Source: Desulfovibrio sp. (GTDB lineage Bacteria; Desulfobacterota; Desulfovibrionia; Desulfovibrionales; Desulfovibrionaceae). Taken from it: a stretch of DNA of 64,000 nt. Each line of letters begins with the position of its first letter. Position 1 is the stretch's first letter. Below, one piece after another: positions 52,459 to 60,351 of the stretch. Made by a program: the position numbers and the translations under genes. Location of the stretch: contig JAFQED010000032.1 in the NCBI GenBank assembly GCA_017415765.1, positions 89,728 to 153,727 on the forward strand, in the 5' to 3' direction. The notes beneath the pieces are model-generated. The model did no database searches, was not told where the DNA came from, and saw only the letters and a list, made by a program, of their open reading frames with translations.

Positions 52459-54408
52459 TCAACGTCCGCGCCAGCGGCGCTGATCGCCGACACGGATGGT
52501 TATCTGGGCATTGTCCATGTATTCCAGCAGGGCAATCAGATATTTGCGTGAAAGGCCAAGGATTTCCCGCAGCCCCCCCACATCCAGGTTGTCATGCGTG
52601 CAGAACCACTGCCTGACCTGCGTCAGGATATGCTCCAGAGCAGCTCCGTCATAGTAAAGTCCTTCGTGGATCTTGACCAATGCTCCTTCCTTGCAAAGAA
52701 GGCGGAGAATGGGGGATGCCTCCTTGGGGCTGATCTGCAGTGCTTCCAATACATCCTTGATATTGGGAGGTGAGGCTCCCCCTTCCTGATGGGCAGCCAG
52801 CAACTGCTGCTTCAGCCCTGCCTGATTCCCGGTAAGGACTATCCTGTGTTCGGCCAGCCGCAAGCCCTCCCCATCCTGAACCAGTTTACCGGCCTTGCAC
52901 AAATGGTCGAGCACTTTTTGCACTAGACGCGGAGTCAGGTTCCGTCCCAGTCCGGCAGTCAGGGCATTGCCCGGAAAGGCCGACCTCAGTGGCTCTTTGC
53001 GATGCAGCTCGGCAGCACGACTCAGACAGCATTGTTCCAGGGATTCAAAGGCCACCCGGCTGATCCACTGGCGGTTCTCCCTGTCCACACACAGGGCCTT
53101 GCCCTGTGAGCCGAGCAGATTCAGGCCTCCCTGCATGGCTGCACCCGTAAGACCGGAAAGGACCCGCAGATGCGCCTCATCAAGACCTTCTGTACCGTAT
53201 ATTTCAAGCAAAGTCGCCAACAGTGCCGCATAATTGGCAGGGCCGGGAGTAGCCAGGCAATGTTCACGCAAGGGATGGATTTCTCCCAGCAGGCGCAGTT
53301 TGTCTGCTTTGGCCTCATCCTTGCGGCGCAGTACCGGAGGCAGGGGACAGGTCAGGATGCCGCCAGCCACAGTTCGCAGGGGAGAGCAGGCCCGCAGGAC
53401 GCAATGGTCACCTGTTACACCTGCCAGCTCTTCCCGAAAGCGAAGCTCGGCCAGTGCGGTTTCACCGGGAGCAAGCTTGTCGCGATCCCTGAAATGCAGA
53501 CGTGCCAGGCACTCCCGTGTACCGTGGTGAAAGTGTATCTCCACCCGCTGCCGCAGGGGACGTGGGGCTGAAGGCAGACAGCTCAAGCGTACCAGCCAGC
53601 GTCGGGAAGGGAAAAGGGTTCCCGGCCTGGCCAGCACAAAGCCACGTTCAAAATCTGCGACATCAAGATTCTGTACATTGACAGCGCAACGCTGCCCTGT
53701 CTCCACTCGCTGGGCAGGCTGTTCGTGCCGTTGCAGACCACGGACGCGGCAGGGCTTGCCTGTCGGCATACAATGCAGTTCTGCCCCCTGTTCCAGCGAA
53801 CCGGAGATGACCGTACCTGTCACTACCGTACCGTGTCCCTTCATGCTGAAAACACGGTCAACCGGCAGGCGGAACAGACCACAGTCATGCCGGGGCGGTA
53901 ACTGCGCCGCACAAGATTCTATGTGCGTTTTCAGCGCATCAAGTCCCTGCCCTGTTATGGCCGAGACAGGAAAGAATGGCGCGTTTTCAAGAAAGCTGCC
54001 TTTCAGAAAGTTGCGGATGTCCTCGCTGACCAGCTCAAGCCAGTCTGGCTCTACCATATCTGTCTTGGTCAAGGCCACGAATCCCTGACGGATACCCAGT
54101 AGAGAGCATATCTCAAGGTGCTCCCGTGTCTGGGGCATGACACCTTCATCGGCGGCAATGACCAGCATGACGAAATCCACTCCTGCCGCTCCGGCGACCA
54201 TGTTCCTGACAAAACGCTCATGCCCGGGGACATCAACGATACCAAGGCGTCCTCCATCGGGAAGGCTGGCCCAGGCAAAGCCCAGTTCAATGGTGATCCC
54301 CCGACGTTTTTCCTCGCTCAGGCGGTCGCAGTCAATGCCCGTAAGGGCACGCACCAGCGAGGTCTTGCCGTGGTCGATGTGCCCGGCAGTGCCCAGAATG
54401 ATCGACAT
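52459..54408 (-). CDS. selB: Selenocysteine-specific elongation factor SelB
   Basis: 649 residues. GTPase domain with [13 protein letters not shown], the switch region [20 protein letters not shown] and TKTD. Domains II-III follow (HGTVVTGTV), and the C-terminal winged-helix repeats end in [16 protein letters not shown]-like sequence that binds the SECIS hairpin. Brings Sec-tRNA to UGA codons. It starts 35 bases after selD and is the last gene of the yedE-to-selB series. Confidence 0.97.
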   Translation of the reverse strand: MSIILGTAGHIDHGKTSLVRALTGIDCDRLSEEKRRGITIELGFAWASLPDGGRLGIVDVPGHERFVRNMVAGAAGVDFVMLVIAADEGVMPQTREHLEICSLLGIRQGFVALTKTDMVEPDWLELVSEDIRNFLKGSFLENAPFFPVSAITGQGLDALKTHIESCAAQLPPRHDCGLFRLPVDRVFSMKGHGTVVTGTVISGSLEQGAELHCMPTGKPCRVRGLQRHEQPAQRVETGQRCAVNVQNLDVADFERGFVLARPGTLFPSRRWLVRLSCLPSAPRPLRQRVEIHFHHGTRECLARLHFRDRDKLAPGETALAELRFREELAGVTGDHCVLRACSPLRTVAGGILTCPLPPVLRRKDEAKADKLRLLGEIHPLREHCLATPGPANYAALLATLLEIYGTEGLDEAHLRVLSGLTGAAMQGGLNLLGSQGKALCVDRENRQWISRVAFESLEQCCLSRAAELHRKEPLRSAFPGNALTAGLGRNLTPRLVQKVLDHLCKAGKLVQDGEGLRLAEHRIVLTGNQAGLKQQLLAAHQEGGASPPNIKDVLEALQISPKEASPILRLLCKEGALVKIHEGLYYDGAALEHILTQVRQWFCTHDNLDVGGLREILGLSRKYLIALLEYMDNAQITIRVGDQRRWRGR

Positions 54409-54443
54409 GGGATTGCAACCTCCATGAGTTGTGTGTCAAGAAT

Positions 54444-55502
54444 TTACCGCAACAGCAGGGCTTTGCCATCCTCGCGGGGGGGCAGCACCTCACCCACCTC
54501 ACAGGCCATATCCCCGCCCTGTTGCAGAAGGCTTCGCGCCTCATCAAGCAGTTCTGGCGGTACAGCCAGTAAAAGCCCACCCGAAGTCTGCGTGTCAAAA
54601 ACAATGCTTTCCAGTGCTTCATCCACACCCGCTTCCACCAGAGTGGAACAACTCCAGTAGTTGCGATTCAAATGGCTGCCTGACGGGATAAGTCCATCAC
54701 GCGCATAGTCCAGCGCGTGGGGCAACAGGGGGAGCTCCTGCGTGTTGAGGGCAATGCACACCCCTGATGCCTGTGCCATTTCCAGAGCATGGCCCCCAAG
54801 ACCAAAACCCGTAATATCGGTAGCCGCAGGCAGTCGCAGCTCCCGGATGACACTGCCGCCAACCTTATTGAGTCTGCTGCAAACCTCTGTCAGGATCTGT
54901 TCGCTTTCTTCATGATACTCCCAGCGTGCCTTGACTGCGGTAGCCAGAATGCCAGTGCCCAGTCCCTTGGTGAGCAGCAGCCGTTGACCGGCTTTCAGAC
55001 CATTGTTGACCGCCATATGGTCTGGGTCAATCACCCCCGTGACCGCCAGTCCGTACTTGAGTTCCTCGTCCTGTACGGTATGTCCTCCTGCCAGTACGGC
55101 ACCGGCCTCCAGCAGGGCGGACTGCCCCCCGCGCAGGATTTGGGGCAGTATCTGCTGCGGGTCGTCTGCGGCCATCTCTTGTGGAAAGCAAGCTATATTC
55201 ATGGCACACCAGGGCTCGCCCCCCATGGCATAAATATCAGACAGGGCATTGGCAGCCGCAATACGACCAAAGCTGAAGGCATCATTGACGATGGGGGTAA
55301 GTATATCCACACTCTGTACGATCGCCTTGCCCGGTGGGAAGTGTAGTACAACAGCATCCTCGTTGCGGGCACGCCCTGCCAGCACGCGTTTTTCCAGATG
55401 GGGGGGAGAGCTTATGCCCATCCCGCGTAAAAGTTGCTCCAGGACCCCTGGAGTCAGTTTGGCCGCTCAGCCTGCGGCACGGGCTTTTTCCAGCAGTTTC
55501 AT
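54444..55502 (-). CDS. selD: Selenide, water dikinase SelD, a selenoprotein
   Basis: 352 residues if the in-frame TGA at 55469-55467 (codon 12) is read as Sec. The ATG at 55502 overlaps the previous stop as TGATG. The N terminus reads MKLLEKARAAG-U-AAKLTPGVLEQLL, placing Sec exactly at the catalytic Cys/Sec position of SelD, next to the essential Lys (AAKL). Downstream are VQSVDILTPIVNDAFSFGRIAAANALSDIYAMGG, GGHTVQDEELKYGLAVTG and DITGFGLGGH. Makes selenophosphate from selenide and ATP. A frame starting after the TGA would lack the active site and is wrong. Confidence 0.95.
55437..55453 (-). promoter_or_regulatory. SECIS hairpin of selD
   Basis: On the minus strand CTCCAGG and CCTGGAG form a 7-bp stem with loop GGT, beginning 13 bases after the Sec TGA. 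Bacterial SECIS elements sit at this distance, inside the coding region, with a G/U-containing apical loop that SelB binds. Confidence 0.7.
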
Positions 55503-56410
55503 CAGCAAGTCCCGGAGGGTGTGAAAAGTGAATCCTGCGCCCTCTGCAAAACTGCGGGCAGTTGGGCGATGAGCTCCCCAATCTGAGTGGCAGGGCAGGG
55601 CTGACAGTGCGCCGCCAGACTGCGCGCTGTACGAACTGCCCCTAGTGCAGCCTGACACAGCTCCTTGCCCTCTGCCAGAAAGGCTGTGACCAGTCCTGTC
55701 AGCAGGTCGCCCGTTCCCCCGATGCACTCCATGGCTGGTACAGCCGGCTCTGATACCGCATAACGGATACTGTTCTGACAGACAATGTAATCTGTCGCGC
55801 CTTTGACGACCAGATTGGGAGGACAGTTGCCGTGCTGGCGGGCACGTTGCAGCAGGGCAGGGATGTCCGTTTCTTCTGCCAGCAGAAAACCTCTGGTATA
55901 GAAAGGATGCGGGGCTTTTTCATCCGCAAGGAAGGCCAGTTCTCCCAAATCTGGTGTGAAAAGATCATAGGCATCGGCATAACCGCTCATCTTGGCCACG
56001 TACATGAAACCCGCATCAGCTACAAGGATGGGAGGATACTCCAATGCCTGTATTGCCAGCAACACCCGATTATGCCAGTCAATGTCGGGAAAGAGATAGT
56101 GGAAGGTCAAGCCGTCGATCTGTTCCTGCTTCAGGTCTGGTAGGGATCGTTCAAGCCAGGCATAGGCTTGCCGACTGCCCTTGCCGCTGCCCGTATCTCC
56201 GGCCAGCAGCAGACCCGGCAGTGGCACATTGCGCGCCTTGCACGTCAGGATGGCGGTGGCAGCCAGTGCAGAGGTGCCGCGCTGGACAGGGACAGCACGG
56301 CCATCCGGCAGGAGCAGGGAATCCCCGCATACTGCTGGAGGCCGCTCCATAAGCCCATCGCAGCTCAAGGCAAAATCTGCATCGGGTATCGTGCCAATGA
56401 TCAGCCACAT
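55502..56410 (-). CDS. Kinase-like protein of the selenium operon (YjeF C-terminal/NNRD-like)
   Basis: 302 residues from the ATG at 56410 (GGAG 9 bases upstream). Ribokinase-like fold resembling the ADP/ATP-dependent NAD(P)HX dehydratase domain: LLLAGDTGSGKGSRQAYAWLE early, FTPDLGELAFLADEKAPHPFYTRGF in the middle, LVVKGATDYIVC, and the anion-hole/catalytic motif ECIGGTGDLLTGLVTAFLAEG. It overlaps the DUF3343 gene upstream and selD downstream, so it belongs firmly to the selenium operon. A repair dehydratase would not need such coupling; a selenium-specific role is suspected but unproved. Confidence 0.75.
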   Translation of the reverse strand: MWLIIGTIPDADFALSCDGLMERPPAVCGDSLLLPDGRAVPVQRGTSALAATAILTCKARNVPLPGLLLAGDTGSGKGSRQAYAWLERSLPDLKQEQIDGLTFHYLFPDIDWHNRVLLAIQALEYPPILVADAGFMYVAKMSGYADAYDLFTPDLGELAFLADEKAPHPFYTRGFLLAEETDIPALLQRARQHGNCPPNLVVKGATDYIVCQNSIRYAVSEPAVPAMECIGGTGDLLTGLVTAFLAEGKELCQAALGAVRTARSLAAHCQPCPATQIGELIAQLPAVLQRAQDSLFTPSGTC

Positions 56411-57003
56411 GGGCACTGTCTCCGTATTTCCTCAAAGGCCTTCTGCAAACTGTAACAGCACAGTGTGCTGCCCAGTGTCAACGGTTCTGGAGCCTCGGCC
56501 AGACGCAGACCGCAGAGGCAATGCGCCAGCCACGGTACGTCCGGGCATCCCCCGCCGGAGATATTGACTATGCGGCCATCTTCGGTGTCTATGGTAATTT
56601 TCATATTGGCAGCCCGCACCATCAGCCAGCGGCCCAGTCGTTTACTGTGGTAAAGGGATACGGGTTCCAGCAGTACATCCTGTGCGCTCACCACCTGTTC
56701 AGGCACAAGGTTGTCGCGTTTGAGACATTCCAGTACAGCGGTCTGGTGGATCAACGGAAAAACCACCACCATATCGCAACCTGTCCGTAGCTGCGGTGGC
56801 GGGCCCTTGACTGCAACGGTGAAGCCCTGTTCGTGCAGGACACGCTCGGCCCTGATGACATCGCCGGTATGGGCAAATGTCAGCAAGCCCCGGTCACTGA
56901 GACCCTGGCTGTACTGCGCTGTATTGCCACTGCTCTGGCGCACCCCAGGCAGAAGGCCTTTCAGTTTTTGCAGCAGACCTGACAGTGGCTTATGTGTTGT
57001 CAT
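56401..57003 (-). CDS. DUF3343 (putative Se/S carrier) protein of the selenium operon
   Basis: 200 residues from the ATG at 57003. The central segment LLTFAHTGDVIRAERVLHEQGFTVAVKGPPPQLRTGCDMVVVFPL is the DUF3343 domain, described as a putative selenium or sulfur carrier often found beside YedF and YedE. The C-terminal half (ITIDTEDGRIVNISGGGCPDVPWLAHCLCG) has several Cys and continues beyond the usual short DUF3343. It may hold or pass selenium toward SelD. It overlaps the next gene by 10 bases. Confidence 0.8.
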   Translation of the reverse strand: MTTHKPLSGLLQKLKGLLPGVRQSSGNTAQYSQGLSDRGLLTFAHTGDVIRAERVLHEQGFTVAVKGPPPQLRTGCDMVVVFPLIHQTAVLECLKRDNLVPEQVVSAQDVLLEPVSLYHSKRLGRWLMVRAANMKITIDTEDGRIVNISGGGCPDVPWLAHCLCGLRLAEAPEPLTLGSTLCCYSLQKAFEEIRRQCPCG

Positions 57004-57020
57004 GCTCACCGTATGCAGGC

Positions 57021-57047
57021 TTCCGGGTACGACAGTCGTACCCGGAA
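57021..57047 (-). repeat. Intergenic hairpin in the selenium operon
   Basis: TTCCGGGTACGAC and GTCGTACCCGGAA are 13-bp perfect arms, between the TusA/YedF-type gene and the DUF3343 gene. No T run, so processing or stability element rather than terminator. Confidence 0.7.
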
Positions 57048-57059
57048 ACCCTGTGTTGA

Positions 57060-57278
57060 TTAGGCTTTGCTGATCTCCAGGCGTGTCACGCCCTGATCCT
57101 GGTCTATGGCTTCCACGCTGAAACCGCGATTCCGCGCGGCCCGGCTGACATTTTCCCGGCTGGCGTCATTATCCACCAATACGGTATATGAATCGTCAGG
57201 ATTCTCCTTGACTGCGGTCAGGAAAAGCAGAACAGGTTGAGGGCAGGAAAGCCCGCATGTGTCAATGGTCTGGGACAT
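57060..57278 (-). CDS. yedF: TusA/YedF-type sulfur or selenium carrier
   Basis: 72 residues. SirA/TusA fold with the active-site motif CGLSCPQPVL (CPxP Cys). Genes of this type beside YedE and SelD are thought to carry selenium. It lacks the C-terminal DsrE-like part of full YedF. The ATG overlaps the yedE stop by one base. Confidence 0.9.
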   Translation of the reverse strand: MSQTIDTCGLSCPQPVLLFLTAVKENPDDSYTVLVDNDASRENVSRAARNRGFSVEAIDQDQGVTRLEISKA

Positions 57279-58372
57279 CAGGCACCTCGCTTGCAGTTGA
57301 AGAAACCAATGAGCAGACAGATGGTGAGCCCCATCAGGGTCGCAATGGCACCGTGGGGGCCGATGCCCGCGCCGCTTGAGGCCAGGCCGAAATTATGGGC
57401 CATTGCCGTGCCTGTGATGAGGCCCATGGTGAATACGGCTGCGTCATTGTCTCCCTCCCCAGCCATGAAAAGCTGGCGTCCGGGGCAGCCACCGGCAAGG
57501 GCAAAGGCCAGACCGGCTGTAAGCATACCCAGGAAGTTCCAGAGGTTGTCAGGTTGTGCAATGGGCTGATTGGCAAAGCCCCAGTGGAATGAGCCGAGCC
57601 ACAGATTGAGCAGCAGAGCCATGCCCAACATGGCCAGAAAGCCCTTGGCCAGATGCCAGTGATTGAACAGGATGACATCACGCATGGCACCCATGGTACA
57701 AAAACGACTGCGCTGGGCCAGTGCCCCCACCAGCAGGCCCACGCCCAGCGAGATCAGGAGAGGTGCATGTTGCGAACCGGGGCCTTTTATGGAGTAGAAC
57801 AGCACACCGCTTTTATCCTGACCGGGTATCTGCGGGTTCATAAGGTAAAGCAGCAGCAGGCCCAGCATGATGCCGGGCAGGACCAGACCGGAAACCTTGC
57901 TCTGCGTTTGGCTGCGCCCCAGAGAGAAGCCCTTGCGGAAGAAAAGCGTCCCTATGCCGACACCGCAAATAAGTCCGGCCATCCCGAACACGGCATAAGC
58001 ATCGCCGCCTGCCAGACGCAGGATGGCCCGCCAGGGGCAGCCAAGGAAGACCAATGCTCCGATAGCCGCTATAGCACCGAGCAGAAAACGGATGACAGGA
58101 GAGGAACCTCCACGGGGACGGTATTCCCCAAAGGCCAGTGATGCCAGAAAGGCCCCCAGCACCATACCCAGTATCTCCGGCCTGAGATACTGTACCACAG
58201 CGGCCCTGTGCAGACCAACGGCTCCTGCAATGTCACGGTTGAAGCAGACAACGCAGATACCCATATTGCCGGGATTGCCACTGTGTTGCAGCAAGATAGC
58301 CAATGCGCCCAGGATCAGCCCCACGGTTGTGATACCGGTGGCTGTGGAAAAAAAGTTTGTACTGATTTTCAT
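57278..58372 (-). CDS. yedE: YedE-family membrane transporter linked to selenium
   Basis: 364 residues from the ATG at 58372 (AAGGGGTGAGC in front). About nine hydrophobic helices and the two Cys-containing repeats of the YeeE/YedE family: NMGICVVCFNRDIAG with FLGCPWRAILRLAGGD, then QRSRFCTMGAMRDVILF with LAGGCPGRQLFMAGEGD. Relatives import thiosulfate; the YedE branch co-occurs with selenium genes and is proposed to import a selenium compound. First gene of the sel operon. Confidence 0.93.
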   Translation of the reverse strand: MKISTNFFSTATGITTVGLILGALAILLQHSGNPGNMGICVVCFNRDIAGAVGLHRAAVVQYLRPEILGMVLGAFLASLAFGEYRPRGGSSPVIRFLLGAIAAIGALVFLGCPWRAILRLAGGDAYAVFGMAGLICGVGIGTLFFRKGFSLGRSQTQSKVSGLVLPGIMLGLLLLYLMNPQIPGQDKSGVLFYSIKGPGSQHAPLLISLGVGLLVGALAQRSRFCTMGAMRDVILFNHWHLAKGFLAMLGMALLLNLWLGSFHWGFANQPIAQPDNLWNFLGMLTAGLAFALAGGCPGRQLFMAGEGDNDAAVFTMGLITGTAMAHNFGLASSGAGIGPHGAIATLMGLTICLLIGFFNCKRGA

Positions 58373-58646
58373 GCTCACCCCTTGATGTATGGCCGTGCGC
58401 TCCGACCGTTACGGGGTGTGGGAGATCAGTGTGGCGGCCGAGCGTAGCAGCGTACGTCCCCACACCCCAATATGCATTCGTTCCACAACGTGGAACTGTT
58501 TGCGCCGTATCAGGTGTGGGAACGATACATCCCGCTCTCCTTTGCTGCCTCGTACACGCTGCTGCAAAACAGATATATACGAGACATTCTGTATTCTACT
58601 GCTTTTCTGAAAGTTTCTGTGTTATTACAGTATCCGTCCCGAAAAA
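58373..58646 (-). other. Spacer with a folded leader before yedE
   Basis: 274 bases between the fdhE stop and yedE, with no gene. Visible pairings on either strand: GGGGTGTGGG (58413-58422) with CCCACACCCC (58459-58468); GTTCCAC with GTGGAAC (58480-58496, 3-base loop); GTATC with GATAC enclosing GGTGTGGGAAC near 58508-58529. GGTGTGGG occurs twice. Transcripts entering yedE would carry this as a structured 5' leader. No known riboswitch class was recognised. Confidence 0.6.
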
Positions 58647-59585
58647 TCAAAACTGATTCCAGAAGGAAAGCCGCAATGGTTGCAATTTTTTCTCGGCAGC
58701 CACAATATCAAGATGTAACATGCCAAGGGCTGCGGCATCCATGTCGGGGATCGAAAGGCATTCGCGCAAGTCCAGCGAGGGGCAGTAGCTCTTGCACTTG
58801 GTACACCATTCCAGGCGTTCACCGTGCCGGGCATCGTGTTCCCGCAGGATTTCTATTGTCCCATTTCCTGCTGCACTGCAAGCCGGGCATACGCCGCGCT
58901 GAAAACGCCAGTTTGTACCACACATGCCGCAGTAAAGGTACTTCTTGCCGCCGCCGCCAGCCAGATAGGCGTTTTTTTCATCAAAGGCCGGGCGATCCAG
59001 CCAGCCCATGATGGGAAAAGACCCGCATACCGGGCAATAACCCTGGCTCCATGCCCCCACTGTTTCCCAGGGGCGGTTGGCTATATTCTGGCATACTGCC
59101 CGCAAGACAGCGGAAAAAATAAATTCAGCTGGCAGTTCCAGAATTTCTGGCGGCAAATCTGCCTCATTGGCCCTGGCTATAAACGCCTGTTCGTCTGCCG
59201 CAAGCAATGCCCCCATCAGAGCTGTGCGGGCCAAGGTTTTTTCGGGGTCGGGAGAGAGAAAGAAACTTTCCAGTTTCTCTTTGACAGGTTGAAATATCTT
59301 GAGCGCGGTAATAGCGGGCAAGATTTCTGTGGCAGCAAGATGCAGTGCATTGTCCAAACCCTGTGGTGCCCAACCTGCCAGCAGACTTTGGTGCTGCTCG
59401 GCTCGTTGTGCCTCCCATTGGGGCAAGGGCACATGGGCCATGTCGGGCAGAGCAGCAAGCAGGGGGACTGCTGCTGCCCGGGCGCAGAGAAGCGCGCTGA
59501 ATGTGTTTATGGCAGAAAGCAGGGCAGGACGACGTTGCCCGATTTCGGTCAGGGTCTCTGAAACGCTGGTACTGGATCGCTGCAT
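58647..59585 (-). CDS. fdhE: Formate dehydrogenase accessory protein FdhE
   Basis: 312 residues from the ATG at 59585 (AGGATTTTGT in front). The C-terminal half has four zinc or iron-binding CxxC pairs: GYCPVCGSFP, YCGMCGTNW, VCPACSAAG and WCTKCKSYC. FdhE binds the catalytic subunit FdhA and is needed for its activity and quality control before export. Follows fdhB in the same direction, separated by a hairpin. Confidence 0.92.
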   Translation of the reverse strand: MQRSSTSVSETLTEIGQRRPALLSAINTFSALLCARAAAVPLLAALPDMAHVPLPQWEAQRAEQHQSLLAGWAPQGLDNALHLAATEILPAITALKIFQPVKEKLESFFLSPDPEKTLARTALMGALLAADEQAFIARANEADLPPEILELPAEFIFSAVLRAVCQNIANRPWETVGAWSQGYCPVCGSFPIMGWLDRPAFDEKNAYLAGGGGKKYLYCGMCGTNWRFQRGVCPACSAAGNGTIEILREHDARHGERLEWCTKCKSYCPSLDLRECLSIPDMDAAALGMLHLDIVAAEKKLQPLRLSFWNQF

Positions 59586-59602
59586 ACAAAATCCTGTAGG
59601 AA

Positions 59603-59632
59603 AAGGGCGCACGCGCAAAATCGTGCGCCCTT
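59603..59632 (-). repeat. Hairpin between fdhB and fdhE
   Basis: AAGGGCGCACG and CGTGCGCCCTT, 11-bp perfect arms around an 8-base loop, beginning 5 bases after the fdhB stop and ending just before the fdhE ribosome site. Likely lowers or protects part of the transcript. Confidence 0.7.
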
Positions 59633-59637
59633 ACCTG

Positions 59638-60297
59638 CTACATGAAAGCGGCACGCTCGTGGTAATACTCTTTTTCTTCTGCCAACAGGAAGATGACGTT
59701 CACCTCCTGCATATCTACCAGATGTGCCTTGGGGAAACGCTCTTTGGCAACGGCCAGGCGTTGTTGGGCCAAAGCCACTATCGCATCGCGGTCGTCAAAA
59801 GCCATGGTACCCGTGGGGCAGGTTTTGACACACACGGGCAGTAGTCCGGCCCGCACCCTGTCTATGCACATATCGCATTTGGTGAGTTTTTTGGCCACAG
59901 GGTCATAGCGAGGGATGTCATAGGGGCAGGCATTGCGAATAGCCTCGGCATCCTCGGCAGTGAGCTGGGAGCTTTTTTCTGTCACCAGCACAGCTCCGGT
60001 AGCACTGTCCTTGATAAGCGCACCCGGTACGACCATGTCTGCCACATCAACACATACGGGGGTCACGCAGTGGCGGCACTGATCGGGAAAAAAGTTCCAG
60101 ACAACATTCCCTTCTGCATCAAGATGTTCATGAAAGCGAACGATCTTGTAGTTAAAGGGGTTCAAGTCAGGCGGATTCTGGTGGGAACCCTGCTGCTTTG
60201 TTTTGTTGGGCGGCAGTCCGTTCCACTCCTTGCAGCCAAGCTGGCAACCACGACATGCCGTGCAACGCGTAGTGTCGATTAAAAAGGCTTTCGGCAT
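59638..60297 (-). CDS. fdhB: Formate dehydrogenase iron-sulfur (beta) subunit FdhB
   Basis: 219 residues from the ATG at 60297 (GGAGTGCTGTA). Four 4Fe-4S clusters: CTACRGCQLGCKEW, CRHCVTPVC, ACPYDIPRYD with CDMCIDRV, and CVKTCPTG. There is no C-terminal membrane helix and no own signal peptide, so it fits the soluble periplasmic FdhAB type that is exported with FdhA. Passes electrons from formate to periplasmic cytochromes. Confidence 0.95.
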   Translation of the reverse strand: MPKAFLIDTTRCTACRGCQLGCKEWNGLPPNKTKQQGSHQNPPDLNPFNYKIVRFHEHLDAEGNVVWNFFPDQCRHCVTPVCVDVADMVVPGALIKDSATGAVLVTEKSSQLTAEDAEAIRNACPYDIPRYDPVAKKLTKCDMCIDRVRAGLLPVCVKTCPTGTMAFDDRDAIVALAQQRLAVAKERFPKAHLVDMQEVNVIFLLAEEKEYYHERAAFM

Positions 60298-60314
60298 TAC
60301 AGCACTCCTTGTAA

Positions 60315-60338
60315 GGCGCATCCCAAGCGGGATGCGCC
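60315..60338 (-). repeat. Hairpin between fdhA and fdhB
   Basis: GGCGCATCCC and GGGATGCGCC, 10-bp perfect arms, 4-base loop, 14 bases after the fdhA stop and just before the fdhB ribosome site. Confidence 0.7.
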
Positions 60339-60351
60339 CCGGTTACGGAAG

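Noticed and set aside
52440-52480. GCTGGCG/CGCCAGC hairpin after tRNA-Sec as a terminator
   Set aside because: It overlaps the selB stop region, lacks a T run and could be chance within coding sequence.
54444-55421. SelD starting at the Met after the UGA
   Set aside because: It would lose the catalytic Sec and the conserved N terminus; reading through TGA gives the full family sequence and overlaps the upstream stop.
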